From assembly GCA_024734555.1 (NCBI GenBank), contig JANPWX010000557.1, positions 871,142 through 935,141 of the forward strand: DNA of 64,000 bases, written 5' to 3'. Of this stretch, positions 13,601-24,612 are shown in pieces. The notes below the pieces were generated by a model. That model saw nothing but the letters and a program-made list of their open reading frames with translations, made no database searches and was not told the DNA's origin. The DNA comes from Trochalopteron elliotii. Taxonomy: Eukaryota > Chordata > Aves > Passeriformes > Leiothrichidae. The translations under genes were made by a program, and so were the position numbers. Within the stretch, counting starts at the first letter, position 1, and the number at the start of each line of letters is the position of its first letter.

Positions 13601-16300
13601 TTTCCTGCCTACCAGCAAAGCTGGTACCAGACAGCAACACAGCAATGCTTGTGTCATCTTGCTGCAGCACAACATCCTGGCAATTCAGAATGCCACATCA
13701 AATAGCAAAGACATTTTGCAATTAAGAGCTGGATGACAGGAAGCAGAAAGTTTGCACCTGCCACTGAGCCTTTCAGGCCAAACTGAAATAACCCACTTGG
13801 ATTTAATCTCTTCTTCCTAAAGACAAAGGCACAACTCGTATGTTTCCATTCTGTTGATGACAGACAGATGATCTTGTCAGAAAGCCAAAGTCTTAAGTAC
13901 TAAATTCCTGATTCCTGTTCCTAATTCTATCACACATTGTCTTAGACAAGTCATCCCATTGCTGCTCCCCAGCTCTTCCCCCAAGAACAGGGGAGCTGCT
14001 CTACTAAGCCCCATTCATGCAGTCTGGAATCCATCACTCCTACCACAAAGTAATTTGTTAAGAATTCCTTCTTAACACTGGAAGGAAGATATTGTTATTT
14101 ATACACATGCATACAGAGAGTAACACCATCTGAGTAGTTGATCACACTGAAGGAGGCAGGAAAGAGCACAGGTACAGCATGAAAAGAAAAGAGCAATGTT
14201 CTGGATGTCTTCATCCAGATCAGAAATACAGCATCACTTCTCCCAGGCTTCAACTCCCTTCCCTTTCTCTATTTGGAGTCTAAACCCAAAATTGCACTGG
14301 TCTACATTTAGGGTCTTTCATTTCCACCCCAGTCTTTTCCTCCTCTGCTGGATGTCCCTGCAGAGCTGTTCCAAGCACACGTACTACACACACACATTCA
14401 GGCTATACTGAAAATAAGTATCAAACTGGTGAGGACAGAAAACCAATGATGTGGCCAGCTCTTCTAAATGCAGCCTAAAACGACAGTCTTAGCAAGGCCT
14501 GTGCTGCTAAACAGAGACACTTGAGTTTTCATGCTAACTGGGGATGTATGGGTGCACCAATTAATAACCACTCTGAAATAAAGAAGGAAACCAAGCAATG
14601 ATAAGTCATCAGATAGAATAAACTGCCTTGCACTGAGCATCACCACCTCTTCAGGGAAGTCAGGCTAAAATTTTGAATTTCAATTTAGTATGGTGAAAGT
14701 GAGATTGTGCCAATTGCAAAAAGAATTGTGTGTATGCATTCTACAAGGAATAAAGGGATGCTGTTTCTGCAACAAGTGGGAAGAAGGGGGAAGTGGTATT
14801 TTTAAAAGCCTTAATGCACAGAAAAGCAGAATGGATAATGTTGAGTTCCTTGTGTCTCAAGGCCCTAAGAGAACCCATGTTCTTGCTCATCTCAAGCACT
14901 ATAAAATACTCATATGCAGGGGAGTAATTTTGTCCCTACTTTTATTATTTTTTTAATTGCATTGGTACCATCTACTGCCCACCTGCAAACAGCTCCCTCC
15001 CCTCCCCTTGACAGGGAACAGAGGAGACTGTCCCTTGCCACACTCTCTGCTACCAGTGAAATCAAACAGCTTTCAGTGCTGGGAATTTCAGCAACATCCT
15101 CCATGGCCTGAGAAACAGAAACCCTGTGCAAGCCCAACCCAATGCCTTGCTACAGCAGGGGTTTTTTGACAGATGTATGAGGAATAGCTCACTGCCTGGG
15201 TTGGAGAAGGAATCTTGTTTATTTTATTTTCTTGCAAGCAAAACTGAAAGCTGCTACACAAGCAAAAATAAGAACCACTTCTATTACAGACAATGCTGGT
15301 GTCCAGGAGCTGGACAGTATCCAGGGTTTCCTGAGGAGTTCTTACCTGATCCAGCAGGATGAGGGTGGCAAACTCTTCATTTTCCAATGTAAAACATTTT
15401 TTAAAGCACAGTTTTATGTTTCTGCCAGCTGAAATCTGTGTTTCTGTCAGTGCTGGTAGCAGTGCCAATTACTCAGTATCACTGGTCTTGAGGGCTTTTT
15501 AGATCCCAACTGCTCTCAAATGACATTAGATATAAAGTAATGCCCACCTGCACACTAAACATTCTTTGCCAAAACTGTACCTCCAACAGGCAGTGGCCAG
15601 CAAGGCTGGTCTCCTCTTGGCTCTGCCACTGTCCCTTGTGCCATCCTTCCCCCTTCTATCTTCACCCAACACATCTACGTGAAGAGAGCTTGCATTTTGG
15701 TTGGACACACTCTATGCTTCCCCACTGTAAGGACAAATGGTTTCACTTCTGTCAACTGCTCTACAACGACTTGCTGCCACGCTACAGAAACTCCAACAAT
15801 CCTGAAGTCATTTTACTGCCTCTCACAGACTTCAGTTCATTGCCTTAATGGGAAGGCAACACTGTTTGGGGTATCCACAGCAGCAAATGATAGTGGGATG
15901 CATCAAAGTTCTGTAACATGCTTGTCAGACCTCATTTTCTCTTTCCAGGAGCAAGATAATCCAATGAGTTGTATTTCTATTCCAGATTTGGAGTCCAGCT
16001 ACATTTTGCAGAAAAAAGCCAAGCCATAAGACGTGGGACTTCCACAACCAGCTGACCCTTTGTCCAACCAGGAACTCTTGCAGGACAAAGTCTCAGGAGA
16101 GTTTATTGGTGCCATTTCTGATGTAAAAGCAAACAGCCAGCAAGGACTCACTTCTGGTAGCTCAACCCAAACACTGGTGGAACTTCAGACCCATTGCAGG
16201 CTACAAGGCTGCCTCAGCTCTCCACCAGCTTTAGGACAGCAAAACCAAGGATGTCTGTGCCAGTTGTGAAGGGAGATGTCAAACAAAGGGCAAGTTAAAC

Positions 16301-16340
16301 CACAGCTGTAACACAGCTGTAGGACTGTAGCCTGTAGGAC
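16301..16340 (+). repeat. Short tandem repeat, 11-bp unit
   Basis: CACAGCTGTAA is followed directly by CACAGCTGTAG (16301-16322). Two overlapping copies of a TGTAGGAC-type unit come next. Each 11-bp unit contains a CAGCTG E-box. It looks like a small local duplication; no function is implied. Confidence 0.6.
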
Positions 16341-17042
16341 TAATTCCACATGATGGTCTCTGGGTTTTGAGTGGTCTTTACACTTGACCAGAAGGCACTG
16401 GGTGACAGGATGAAACAGGCAGATACACAACATTTTTTACAGGAAAAGATTCCCATTGTCACTGCCATAACATTTTCCCAATCAGCAATATCAGACAGGA
16501 ATAAACACCAGGAATTCCTGGCCTACATTCCTACTCCTGCTGCAGAAACCCACCGGGAAAGAACACAAATCCAAGGCACCCTCCTGCTACAGAGATGGCA
16601 TTGGAATGGACATGAGTTGTTTTGTGGATGGGAAGCCAACATGTCTGCACAGGCATCTTTAAAGTATTTTTAACACTCACGTGTTTGTGCAGCTGTGATC
16701 ACGTTACTTTAATTCAACCAGAGGAGAAGCACAGCATGGCCACATGACTGCAAACAGTGAAGTTTCTGTGGCTTGGCAAATTACTGTGTGTCAACTGGGC
16801 TCTGGCAGCATTCCCTTTAATTCAACCCCAGTGCAGAACAGGGCATTTTGGTTTAAATCACTGGGAAGGTGTTATGTAGGTTGGAGCCAGAAATCATGAC
16901 TTGAGTCTGCTTGACCATAAGACAAACAGCCAGTTTCATTGTTGAGAACCTTCTTACATAGGGAGTTCAAAACTCCAGGGTCCAGACACTGACTGGCCTG
17001 GGCCTTAACACCACCCAGCTCCCTGGCCAGTGATACATCTGC

Positions 17043-17085
17043 ATTTAGGGCTGGAAGGGATTGGTTGAGTTTAAATCTCTGCTAT
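17043..17085 (-). repeat. Possible CR1 3'-end fragment
   Basis: The segment starting TTAGGGCTGGAAGGGA resembles the reverse complement of the conserved CR1 3' end, which reads TCCCTTCCAGCCC before the terminal short repeats. Similarity fades after about 40 bp. The match is short and made from memory of the family, so it is weak. Confidence 0.35.
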
Positions 17086-18539
17086 GACTGTCCACCTAGG
17101 GACTTGTTTATCAAACCAGGAGAGCCAAAATGGGTTTATTACAACCAGATTTATTTGCCCAGCTACAGACTATCTGTACTGTGACAATCCACCCTTTCAG
17201 TTATATTAAAACATATAAAACTGTTCTTTGTTATCTTCTGCAGGTCAACAAAGACAGCATGAGTCTAATTTGAATGAGGCATTCTAGTCAATTTGACAAG
17301 CCTAGCTCTCCTTGTTAGCAATGCATCCCATGGATCACCAGAACTGCAGCACTCACCCCTAAGAGCTGTTGGGCAAAACCCACCAATATCACAATCCTTC
17401 AGCCTAGCATGTCACAGGTTAACTGCTTAGAAGTTACAATTTAACACCAAAACCAGTAAACAACTCGACTCAAAACCATTTTAATTAAAAACACATACCC
17501 TTCTGCCACTGATGTGTCCTAAATATTTGAGTCTTGGAGTTCGAGTAGGGAGAGGGGCAGATTGTCAATAGTAAGACAATCTTCTGCTTCTCACAAGCTG
17601 TTGGCTAGGTTATGTTGTGGGTTGATTTAGAAGAACAAGAAAAACATGAGAACATGAGAGCACCCAAGACTTTTGAGGGAGATGTACATCCACCCCACAC
17701 TTCTCCCCTTTCTTTGTTTTAGCAGCTATAATAGGAACAAAATATGGACTTTTGAACAAAATTAACCCGGTGAAACTTTAACAGTCTATATGCTTTACCC
17801 AGGTTACTCTTTTAGAACCCTGCCCAGGGTCTGTCATTGCTGAGGAGCCTCCTTTTCACACTGAGGACCTGAAAAGCCTCTTCTGGATGAGGTCCCTCAT
17901 GTTTATCTCAAAGGAAAAGGGATTCAGCTTCTGCAAAGCCAAATCAGCTAATTAAAGTGACTTGCTTTCATTTTTGGCACAGAAACACCTGGGTTTGATG
18001 GTCTATTTTCTCTTTCCAGTTCAATTTGCAGTTTGGCCAGAACTAAGACCTAGACTGGGAAGGCTTCCCTGTCATATCTTTAAAAGAAATCTTTCAGCAA
18101 TAACTCCTAGAACAGCTGGCTTTGTTATTTATATTTAGCCAAATAATCAATGAGATTATAAAAAGCTTACAGACAACTATATATATACACATATACAAAT
18201 CCTTTGAAAGTATTATTTACCTTTTTGTTGCAAACAAACTAATTCAAAACTATTAAAGGAAACATCTTCGTCTTTGGTTTTACAGGTCATATAATTTTAA
18301 TCTGGTATATGAATAAAAGTGACACATGCCTGTATTAATAATGTATTTAAAACATTTGATTCTCACAGTCCTCAAGTCAAGTCACAAGTAAACTGTCATT
18401 CCAAGGGTCTAAATATTAGTAATATGGTTGGAATTGAGGTATATCACCTTTATTTTGTAGAAAGAAAACCTCTTTCAACACTGTAAGGTGATGTTACCAT
18501 GAGTATTATATGAATACAGTGCATGTATTAGTATGTGTC

Positions 18540-18565
18540 ATCAGTATGTTATATCAGTATGTTAT
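18540..18565 (+). repeat. Perfect tandem duplication, 13-bp unit x 2
   Basis: ATCAGTATGTTAT occurs twice head to tail (18540-18552 and 18553-18565) without mismatch. A related AGTATGTGTC stretch lies just upstream, suggesting a longer, partly decayed array. The tract ends 7 bp before the hairpin at 18573. Confidence 0.85.
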
Positions 18566-18572
18566 TACCTTT

Positions 18573-18601
18573 TCATTTGAGATTTCTATAATCTCAAATG
18601 A
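18573..18601. repeat. Perfect 12-bp inverted repeat, 5-nt loop
   Basis: TCATTTGAGATT (18573-18584) is the exact reverse complement of AATCTCAAATGA (18590-18601), with TCTAT between. The stem is AT-rich and short for a microRNA precursor. It may be a chance palindrome, a replication-slippage product or the relic of a small inverted-repeat transposon. Confidence 0.85.
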
Positions 18602-19500
18602 CTTTAGTTGTAATTAACATCTGCATTCTTAATTACAAAAAATCAACATTAAAAGTTATGGTTATATTTTGGTTTATAAATAAGAAAATGTGCAATTCAT
18701 ATTTTAAATATGAAAGGTAGTTAGGGTTAGGTTTCTCGTTTTAGTGGTAATCTTTTCACATTAGGGAAAATGTAAGGTGGAAGATGTTTTCTAGAAAGGG
18801 CACCTTGAAAAAGAAATATCAGTTAATCTCTGCTTGAAAGGATATCTTATAATTAGAATTATTACAGGAACTTCTATTCATAAAAGGTAATTTTATATTA
18901 GGGATTTGGGATAGTGGTAATATAGGCACAACTACAGTACTGACTCCCCAAACTGTGTAGTTATTTCCATCTGAATAATAAAAACAGAAAAAAATTGCAG
19001 ATGAAAGAGGTATGGAGTGGCTTTACACACCATCAAAGCAGCAGCTGACCAGGAGAGCTGAGGGACAGGATGGCTGTGAACCCTCTATTTAGCACTACAG
19101 AACCCAAGTGGCTGCTGCCAAAGCAGGGACAGAATATACAGGCCAGTGACTTCTGCTGGGAATAAGCATGTAGAGGGAAGGCCTTTCCCAGAAGCTCTTA
19201 TAATTACAATCTCAACTTTTTATTTTCGTATTTCTTGCAGCTGATCTGTCATTTGGCTGAGTCGCACCAGCTGCCTCACTGCCCTTAGCTCAGCCTTTTT
19301 CTTACACCACCCATTGCAGGAATTACCCTGCATCACTCTTCCTGGGACTGCAAAATGCACTTTTATCTGCACTGCCAACTAATCTTGAACCAAACTGCCA
19401 AAAAAGCTGTGTGTGCTGCCCAGACTCAGTTCCAGGGAAGAAAGACAATCTGATTTAACTCCATTCTCTCTCACCTCAAGCTAGTGCCCAATGAGACTAA

Positions 19501-22500
19501 CAGAACTCTAATTACACATGATGGCTGAGCAAGCTAAATAATACCAGCATGGTTGCAGCTGTGGCAGTCCCTGCTTCCTCATCTTGCTTATTAAAAGATG
19601 CTAACATGACTGCAGCCTTTCCAGTGGCTCCAGAGAGCTGAATCACTGCAGTTAGGACATGACTGAGCCAAAAGGGATGGGGCCAGAATGCTTTTATTCC
19701 CACATCCTACTAGTGTTAGGCAGCTGGGAGTGAGCTACCTACTCCCAGCTGTGCAGATATGGATCTACAGCCTCTTCAGCACCCTGGTAAACTCATTGAA
19801 AAGTTACAGAAAAATTACAATTACAGCTCAAAATTAGCAGTAATATACCAAGCACAGCAGTTGGCAGTTTTTTCTTCTACTAGAACTGTTTTCAGAACAG
19901 GCTGAAATGAACAACACACATGTAGGTCAGTGCTTGCCTAACAAGGCCAAGATCTCACCTGGGAACTTCAAGTGCTAAAGCAAAATCACCAACCCATTAC
20001 CTTGGCTCTAGCCTATGCTGTTGACCCTGCACCTTCCCTGACATCACTTCACAACTTAAAAAAAAAAGTAATAAGGGGATTAAAAAGATATCTCTGAACC
20101 TCTAAATCCCACAGGCCCAGTCCTCCCAGAAAACCAAGCCACTTGCTCGGGAACATATCACCAACAATGGGCACAGTGAGAAAGCAAAAGGCCCTGACCA
20201 TGATGTCAGTCTCACTTTATAACCCAGTGCTTTCCCCTCAGGAACCAATTGCTGCAGCAGGGAGGCTGGAGGCAGCAGATAAGCCTGAGCTGGGTGATAG
20301 GGATCAGCTGCCCAGTTATCAAGGGAGTACAAAAAAAATCAAACAGATTTTGATTTGGTAGTTACAGCTTTTCATATATCCTGGGAAAAGAAAAGAGAAG
20401 GACCAGGGAGGGGGAAGGGCAGTTAGAAGTCTTTTTCCAGGGTGTTATGATGTCAGATCTTTTTAGCAATGAATTTCTAGGTTAAGCAGTTACTGAGACA
20501 TGTGGCTGCAGAGAACTGCAGTCAGCGCAGGCGTCTGTAGGAGGAAACTGAAAGCAGTGGAAGAAAAGAAAGGATTGCACATCTGAGGGCTGCAAACCCT
20601 GCCTGAAGCAAGCAAGACAGTATAGCAGAGTCATTCCCAACAGGCATACAAACAAAGAACAGCAGCACTGCACCCTCAGAGTCACGTCTCAGTGTTACAA
20701 CTCATCTGCCCGATCTGGGGTAGGAATTTAACTTAGTCCTTCCCTCAGATGTGAGCCAAACTTTGGGCTGCAATGGCAACTACAACATCCACTGCTCCAT
20801 GCCACGGGCCCAGCTCAACTCTGTGATGGGGGCAGATCACCACCAGTGGATTAGACCAACAAACATCAGCTGTGTTGCTATTTAAGTCCAAAGGAAAGCA
20901 GATGAAGGCAACACACCGGATTTCAGTGCCAGCAACAGAACAGGCAGTGAGTGGCACAGCCAGGCAGAGCTCAGTAGACAAAGTAGCAGAAGCAAAGATG
21001 AACCTTTGATTACAGGAATTTGACCAAGTAAAGCCTGGCATTCAGGAACAGTTCTGCTGCCACAGACATGGCTATGACAAGGGCTACATTTGTAAATGTC
21101 CAAATATTAGCACTTCTGGCATAAGCTTCTAGTCAGAAGTTTTGGAAGCTGCAGGCATTTCAGAGAAATCTTTCACACAGCATATAAAAAGTATTCTTTA
21201 ACATATAATGTCTTGCAGTTAGGCTTACAACCAAAAACCACAGGAATTTAATTCGGAATGTTCCCTGACATCATAGGATCAAGTGCATTAAGAAAGCCAG
21301 ACCAATGGATCCATTTTTGTGGCCAGCAGGGCACCATAACTTCTATTCTCAGCCCCCAGAGCCTGCTCAGCACCTGGGAACAGCATCCAGCCCCTCTGGA
21401 CAGTGCCAAGCACCAGTGGCACAAGGACCTGACTGAAGCCATAGGCCCAAACAGGGAGACAGTGCTCCCACCACACTGCCAGTGTGACTCATGGAGTGAC
21501 ATGAGCCACTCTTCATCCTCAGGGAGCTACACACTGTATTTGTGCTCTTATAATCCTCTTCCCAACTCCATCTCCTCCATCCCTGCTAATTACTGTCACA
21601 GCAGGAGAGTTTCTGGGATTTCAAAGAATGGCCTCTCTTATTAAGCAGGAAAACAGACAGAAATAGCAGGCAGCACTACACATATGGAAACTGTAAGAGG
21701 TGCTCTCTTCTTCCTGCATAGCACAGTTCATTTGTTTCCCTTGGTTAAGGCAGGAGGAAATGTGGGAAAGCTGCTCTAACTGGTAGGGAGCTCCCAGCCT
21801 CAAGGTCTCCAGCCAGTCTCCTGGGAGAGGCTGATGGGGCTGGGATGTACTGGAAGTTGTAAATCCCAGCCCCACAAGTGTCAGGCATCTTAGCTCTGAC
21901 ATTCCTGGCAGGGAACTGTGCAGAGTCACCAACTGCAAGTAGTTTGGATTGAGCCTTGCCCACCTTCTTCCAAGAGGGCCTGCCACAGGGCAGAAGGGCT
22001 GGGTCTGGCAAGAGCTCCACGTTATTGTAGTTATTCTGCATTTAGTTTCTTCTATGGGCATCTCTAGTTCAATTTCAGATATATCTACTATGGAAGCAAA
22101 CCTTAACTCTGGTGTTGGCTAGGATCTTACATAAATTTGGCTTTTGAAATAACTGGTCCTCCCTCAATCAGCTGAATGAGACCATCACACCCTTCTGCAG
22201 ATAAATCTGCTCTTTTCAATTAGGACCTGCTTCCTGGCAACCTTGCTGGACTCAGATTTTAAGCACTTCCTACTGAACAAAAAGGTTATTTAAATGGGGG
22301 AAAAGATGTAAAAAGCACAGCTCGCTCTCTCCAGCTGATTGTCTTTGGAAACAGGACTGGAGGCTGCTGTCCCAGAAGACTGAGCTGCCCTTATCTCAGG
22401 CACTCTGTTAAAAGACTTGGAATCACTTATTAATTTAGTGAAAGCCTCTTAATTTTGATCTTTTGTCTGCATTAATTGATTTGCTATCAATAACCTGCAT

Positions 22501-24454
22501 TGATTAGACCTCCAGACCTGGCAGCCGCTGAAGATGAAGAGACAGAGACTCTCTTTCAGAGCAGGAGTTCAAAGCCTGAAATGATTAAAAAAGACAGCAC
22601 CAAAACGGCTGATAACAAAAAAGGTGTCATTCTTTTTCCATTCAAGTATGAAACTCTGTGCAGTTAACCCTTCTGTACCTAAAAACGCTCTCAGGTCTAA
22701 GGTATTTGTATAACCCAGAGCTAGCTATTAGATTTACTCCATTTTGCCATTTTAATTAAAATATTATGGATGCTCTTAAACACCTGACAGAATGAGAACC
22801 AAGGGAAAATTTTATCTGCTTCAGCCACAAAGAGAGCTCAGGGAAAGCAACCTGACCCAGAGATTGGCTCAGGTGGTGCTCTCGGATCCCTTCCAGCAGA
22901 CAGCATTGTAAAGAGTGCTTCACTAAGTCAGATTCAATTTGCAGCAGATCCAAACCAAATGCAACAGTGAAATTTAACAGTCATCAGTTAAAATTCTGAC
23001 AATAAAGGTTTGAAAGCTGAGAACGGCCTGCGTGTCCAAGATGGCAGGAAACCATTAATAAACCAGCTCCCTGTCAGAGACTGTGCTGGAACACAGCCCT
23101 GGGCTGCTCCCAGCTCAGGATCCCCCCTGCATGAGCTACAGCTGGGGCAGGAGGTCTGAATGTTTCACATGCATTGCTCCTCTACAAGAAAACCAAAGGC
23201 ACTGGCTAGGGAGAGGCTCTCAGGCCACCTAAGAGAGGCTGTTTTGGGACACACACTAGGCACCAGGTGGGAGCACCTGAGCTACCCTGTGTGCATCTAG
23301 GGGAAAAAATAAAATCACAGCCAGTGCACACATCCAAGGATCCACAGTCTCAGGTGGCTTTGTCTGCTTGCTAAATAGCACGAGACCAGCTATTCACTTT
23401 AGCCCAGCATCTGAATTAATCCAGGTGGCCACTGTCCACCAAAGACACTTAACTGTTGTTTGAGACATCCAACTACCTTAAGAGCAAGGCAGCGTAACAA
23501 GTTTTTTTTTAATCCAAGCTGTGTCAAGAGCTGTGGCCACCCCCCAGCTGTGACAGAACAAGCCTTAAGAGCACACCTTCCTGCACCTGCAGATTTCCCT
23601 GTCAGCACGCATTTCACTACAAAACAAATAATGTAATTCCTCTTACAATTTCTTTGGTGGCAGCACAGAGCACGGATCAGGCACAGCACAATGTAAGTGA
23701 CAGTTCCTGCCCTGCAGAACAAGCTTATCAGCTGCTGGCTGCCAAGAACCTGGCTGGACCACTCCTCCAGCACCCTACCCCAATGTAACAGAATTCTAAC
23801 TCATGGTTCAAACACACCCTGTGTGACAGAGCAGCACAGCCAGTTCATATCACAGCACTTGTGCACTGGGAAACTGACACCAACACAAATTGTACTGAGT
23901 TCCTGCATTTCTACTCTGACAACAGCACACAGCTACCAGGACTTGAAATCCCTTCCTGGGCACTTCTGCCAACTCTTCCTTATGTGAATGTTTTTAATAT
24001 CTCTCCTGTCTTTTTCTCCCTCCCATCCCTGCATACATTACACGTGGGTGCTAAGTACCCCTGCAGCTGCAGTCACTCCTCACAAGCTGCTGTTCTGCCC
24101 TCCTCAGGGGTCTGATGTTTACTGCATTTGTCCTGCACGTGTCCAGAAATCCCAGAAAAATAGACAACACTCCTAAGTTCTAGCTATACAAAGTTTCTGG
24201 GAGAACAAGGAATGTGTTGGCACCCATGCTCTGGTCTCACACTATCAGGAGGGGTGAGCTCCTGAGCCCTCAGGCTCACAAACAGCTCTGGATATACCCA
24301 AGTACTGCCACACCTGTGTCTGCTGGGAAGGAACCATTTTATACATCACATGAGAAATAGCCCGCTGAAATTAAAGATCCTGCATTTTCTAAGTCCTCTC
24401 CTTTTGTATGGAAAGGCTGTGTCAGCCATTGTCCTCCACAGATGAAATGTGAAT
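19501..24454. other. Non-coding sequence, no gene recognised
   Basis: This is mixed-composition, CpG-poor sequence. Open frames up to 146 codons overlap on opposite strands and carry no recognisable domain. A TAAT-rich block at about 22,400-22,520 is discussed under findings. I could identify no mobile element. Confidence 0.55.
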
Positions 24455-24612
24455 GATGATTGAGACACTGGAATAGATTGCCTTGGGAAGTTGCAGAGTC
24501 TCCATCATTGGAATTTTTTTTAACAGGCTAAACAGTCATCTGTCAGAAATGGTCTAAGTATTAAAAACCCTGCCTTGGGAAACAGGGAAAGGAATAAATG
24601 ACCTCAATAAGC
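24455..24612 (+). mobile_element. Old CR1 LINE fragment (3' untranslated part)
   Basis: The stretch from TGAGACACTGGAATAGATTG, through an ATCATTGG block, an AACAGGCTAAACA block and a CATCTGTCAGAAATGGTCTA block, to AATGACCTC follows the order of conserved blocks in the 3' region of ancient CR1 LINEs shared by birds and other reptiles. It has many substitutions and lacks the final short direct repeats, as expected of a 5'-truncated, old copy. No CR1 coding sequence is present. The family is assigned from remembered block order; the subfamily is not determined. Confidence 0.75.

Larger units (their letters stand above)
1..17040. other. Non-coding sequence, no gene recognised
   Basis: About 17 kb of CpG-depleted, mixed-composition DNA. 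Open frames are short (135 codons at most), lie on both strands and show no recognisable domain, repeated motif or codon bias, so I treat them as chance frames. I see no LTR, no convincing CR1 copy and no RNA gene. Small low-complexity patches (A-rich near 10.45 and 10.57 kb, a short tandem repeat near 16.3 kb) are listed separately. It is probably intergenic or intronic. Short exons or conserved non-coding elements could be hidden here, because reading alone cannot exclude them. Confidence 0.6.
17086..19500. other. AT-rich, open-frame-poor non-coding sequence
   Basis: No open frame of 60 codons or more occurs on either strand across about 2.8 kb (16.67-19.51 kb). The sequence is AT-rich, with many short A and T runs and alternating AT stretches (for example near 18,178-18,195). 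It holds a 13-bp tandem duplication and a perfect hairpin, listed separately. There is no gene or mobile-element core. It could be matrix-type or ancient non-coding sequence. Confidence 0.55.

Noticed and set aside
18721..18733. TTAGGGTTAGG, telomere-like sequence
   Set aside because: Fewer than two full units; too short to be an interstitial telomeric array.
21621..22061. 146-codon minus-strand frame
   Set aside because: No domain, no bias, and it overlaps a 98-codon frame on the same strand; best seen as chance.
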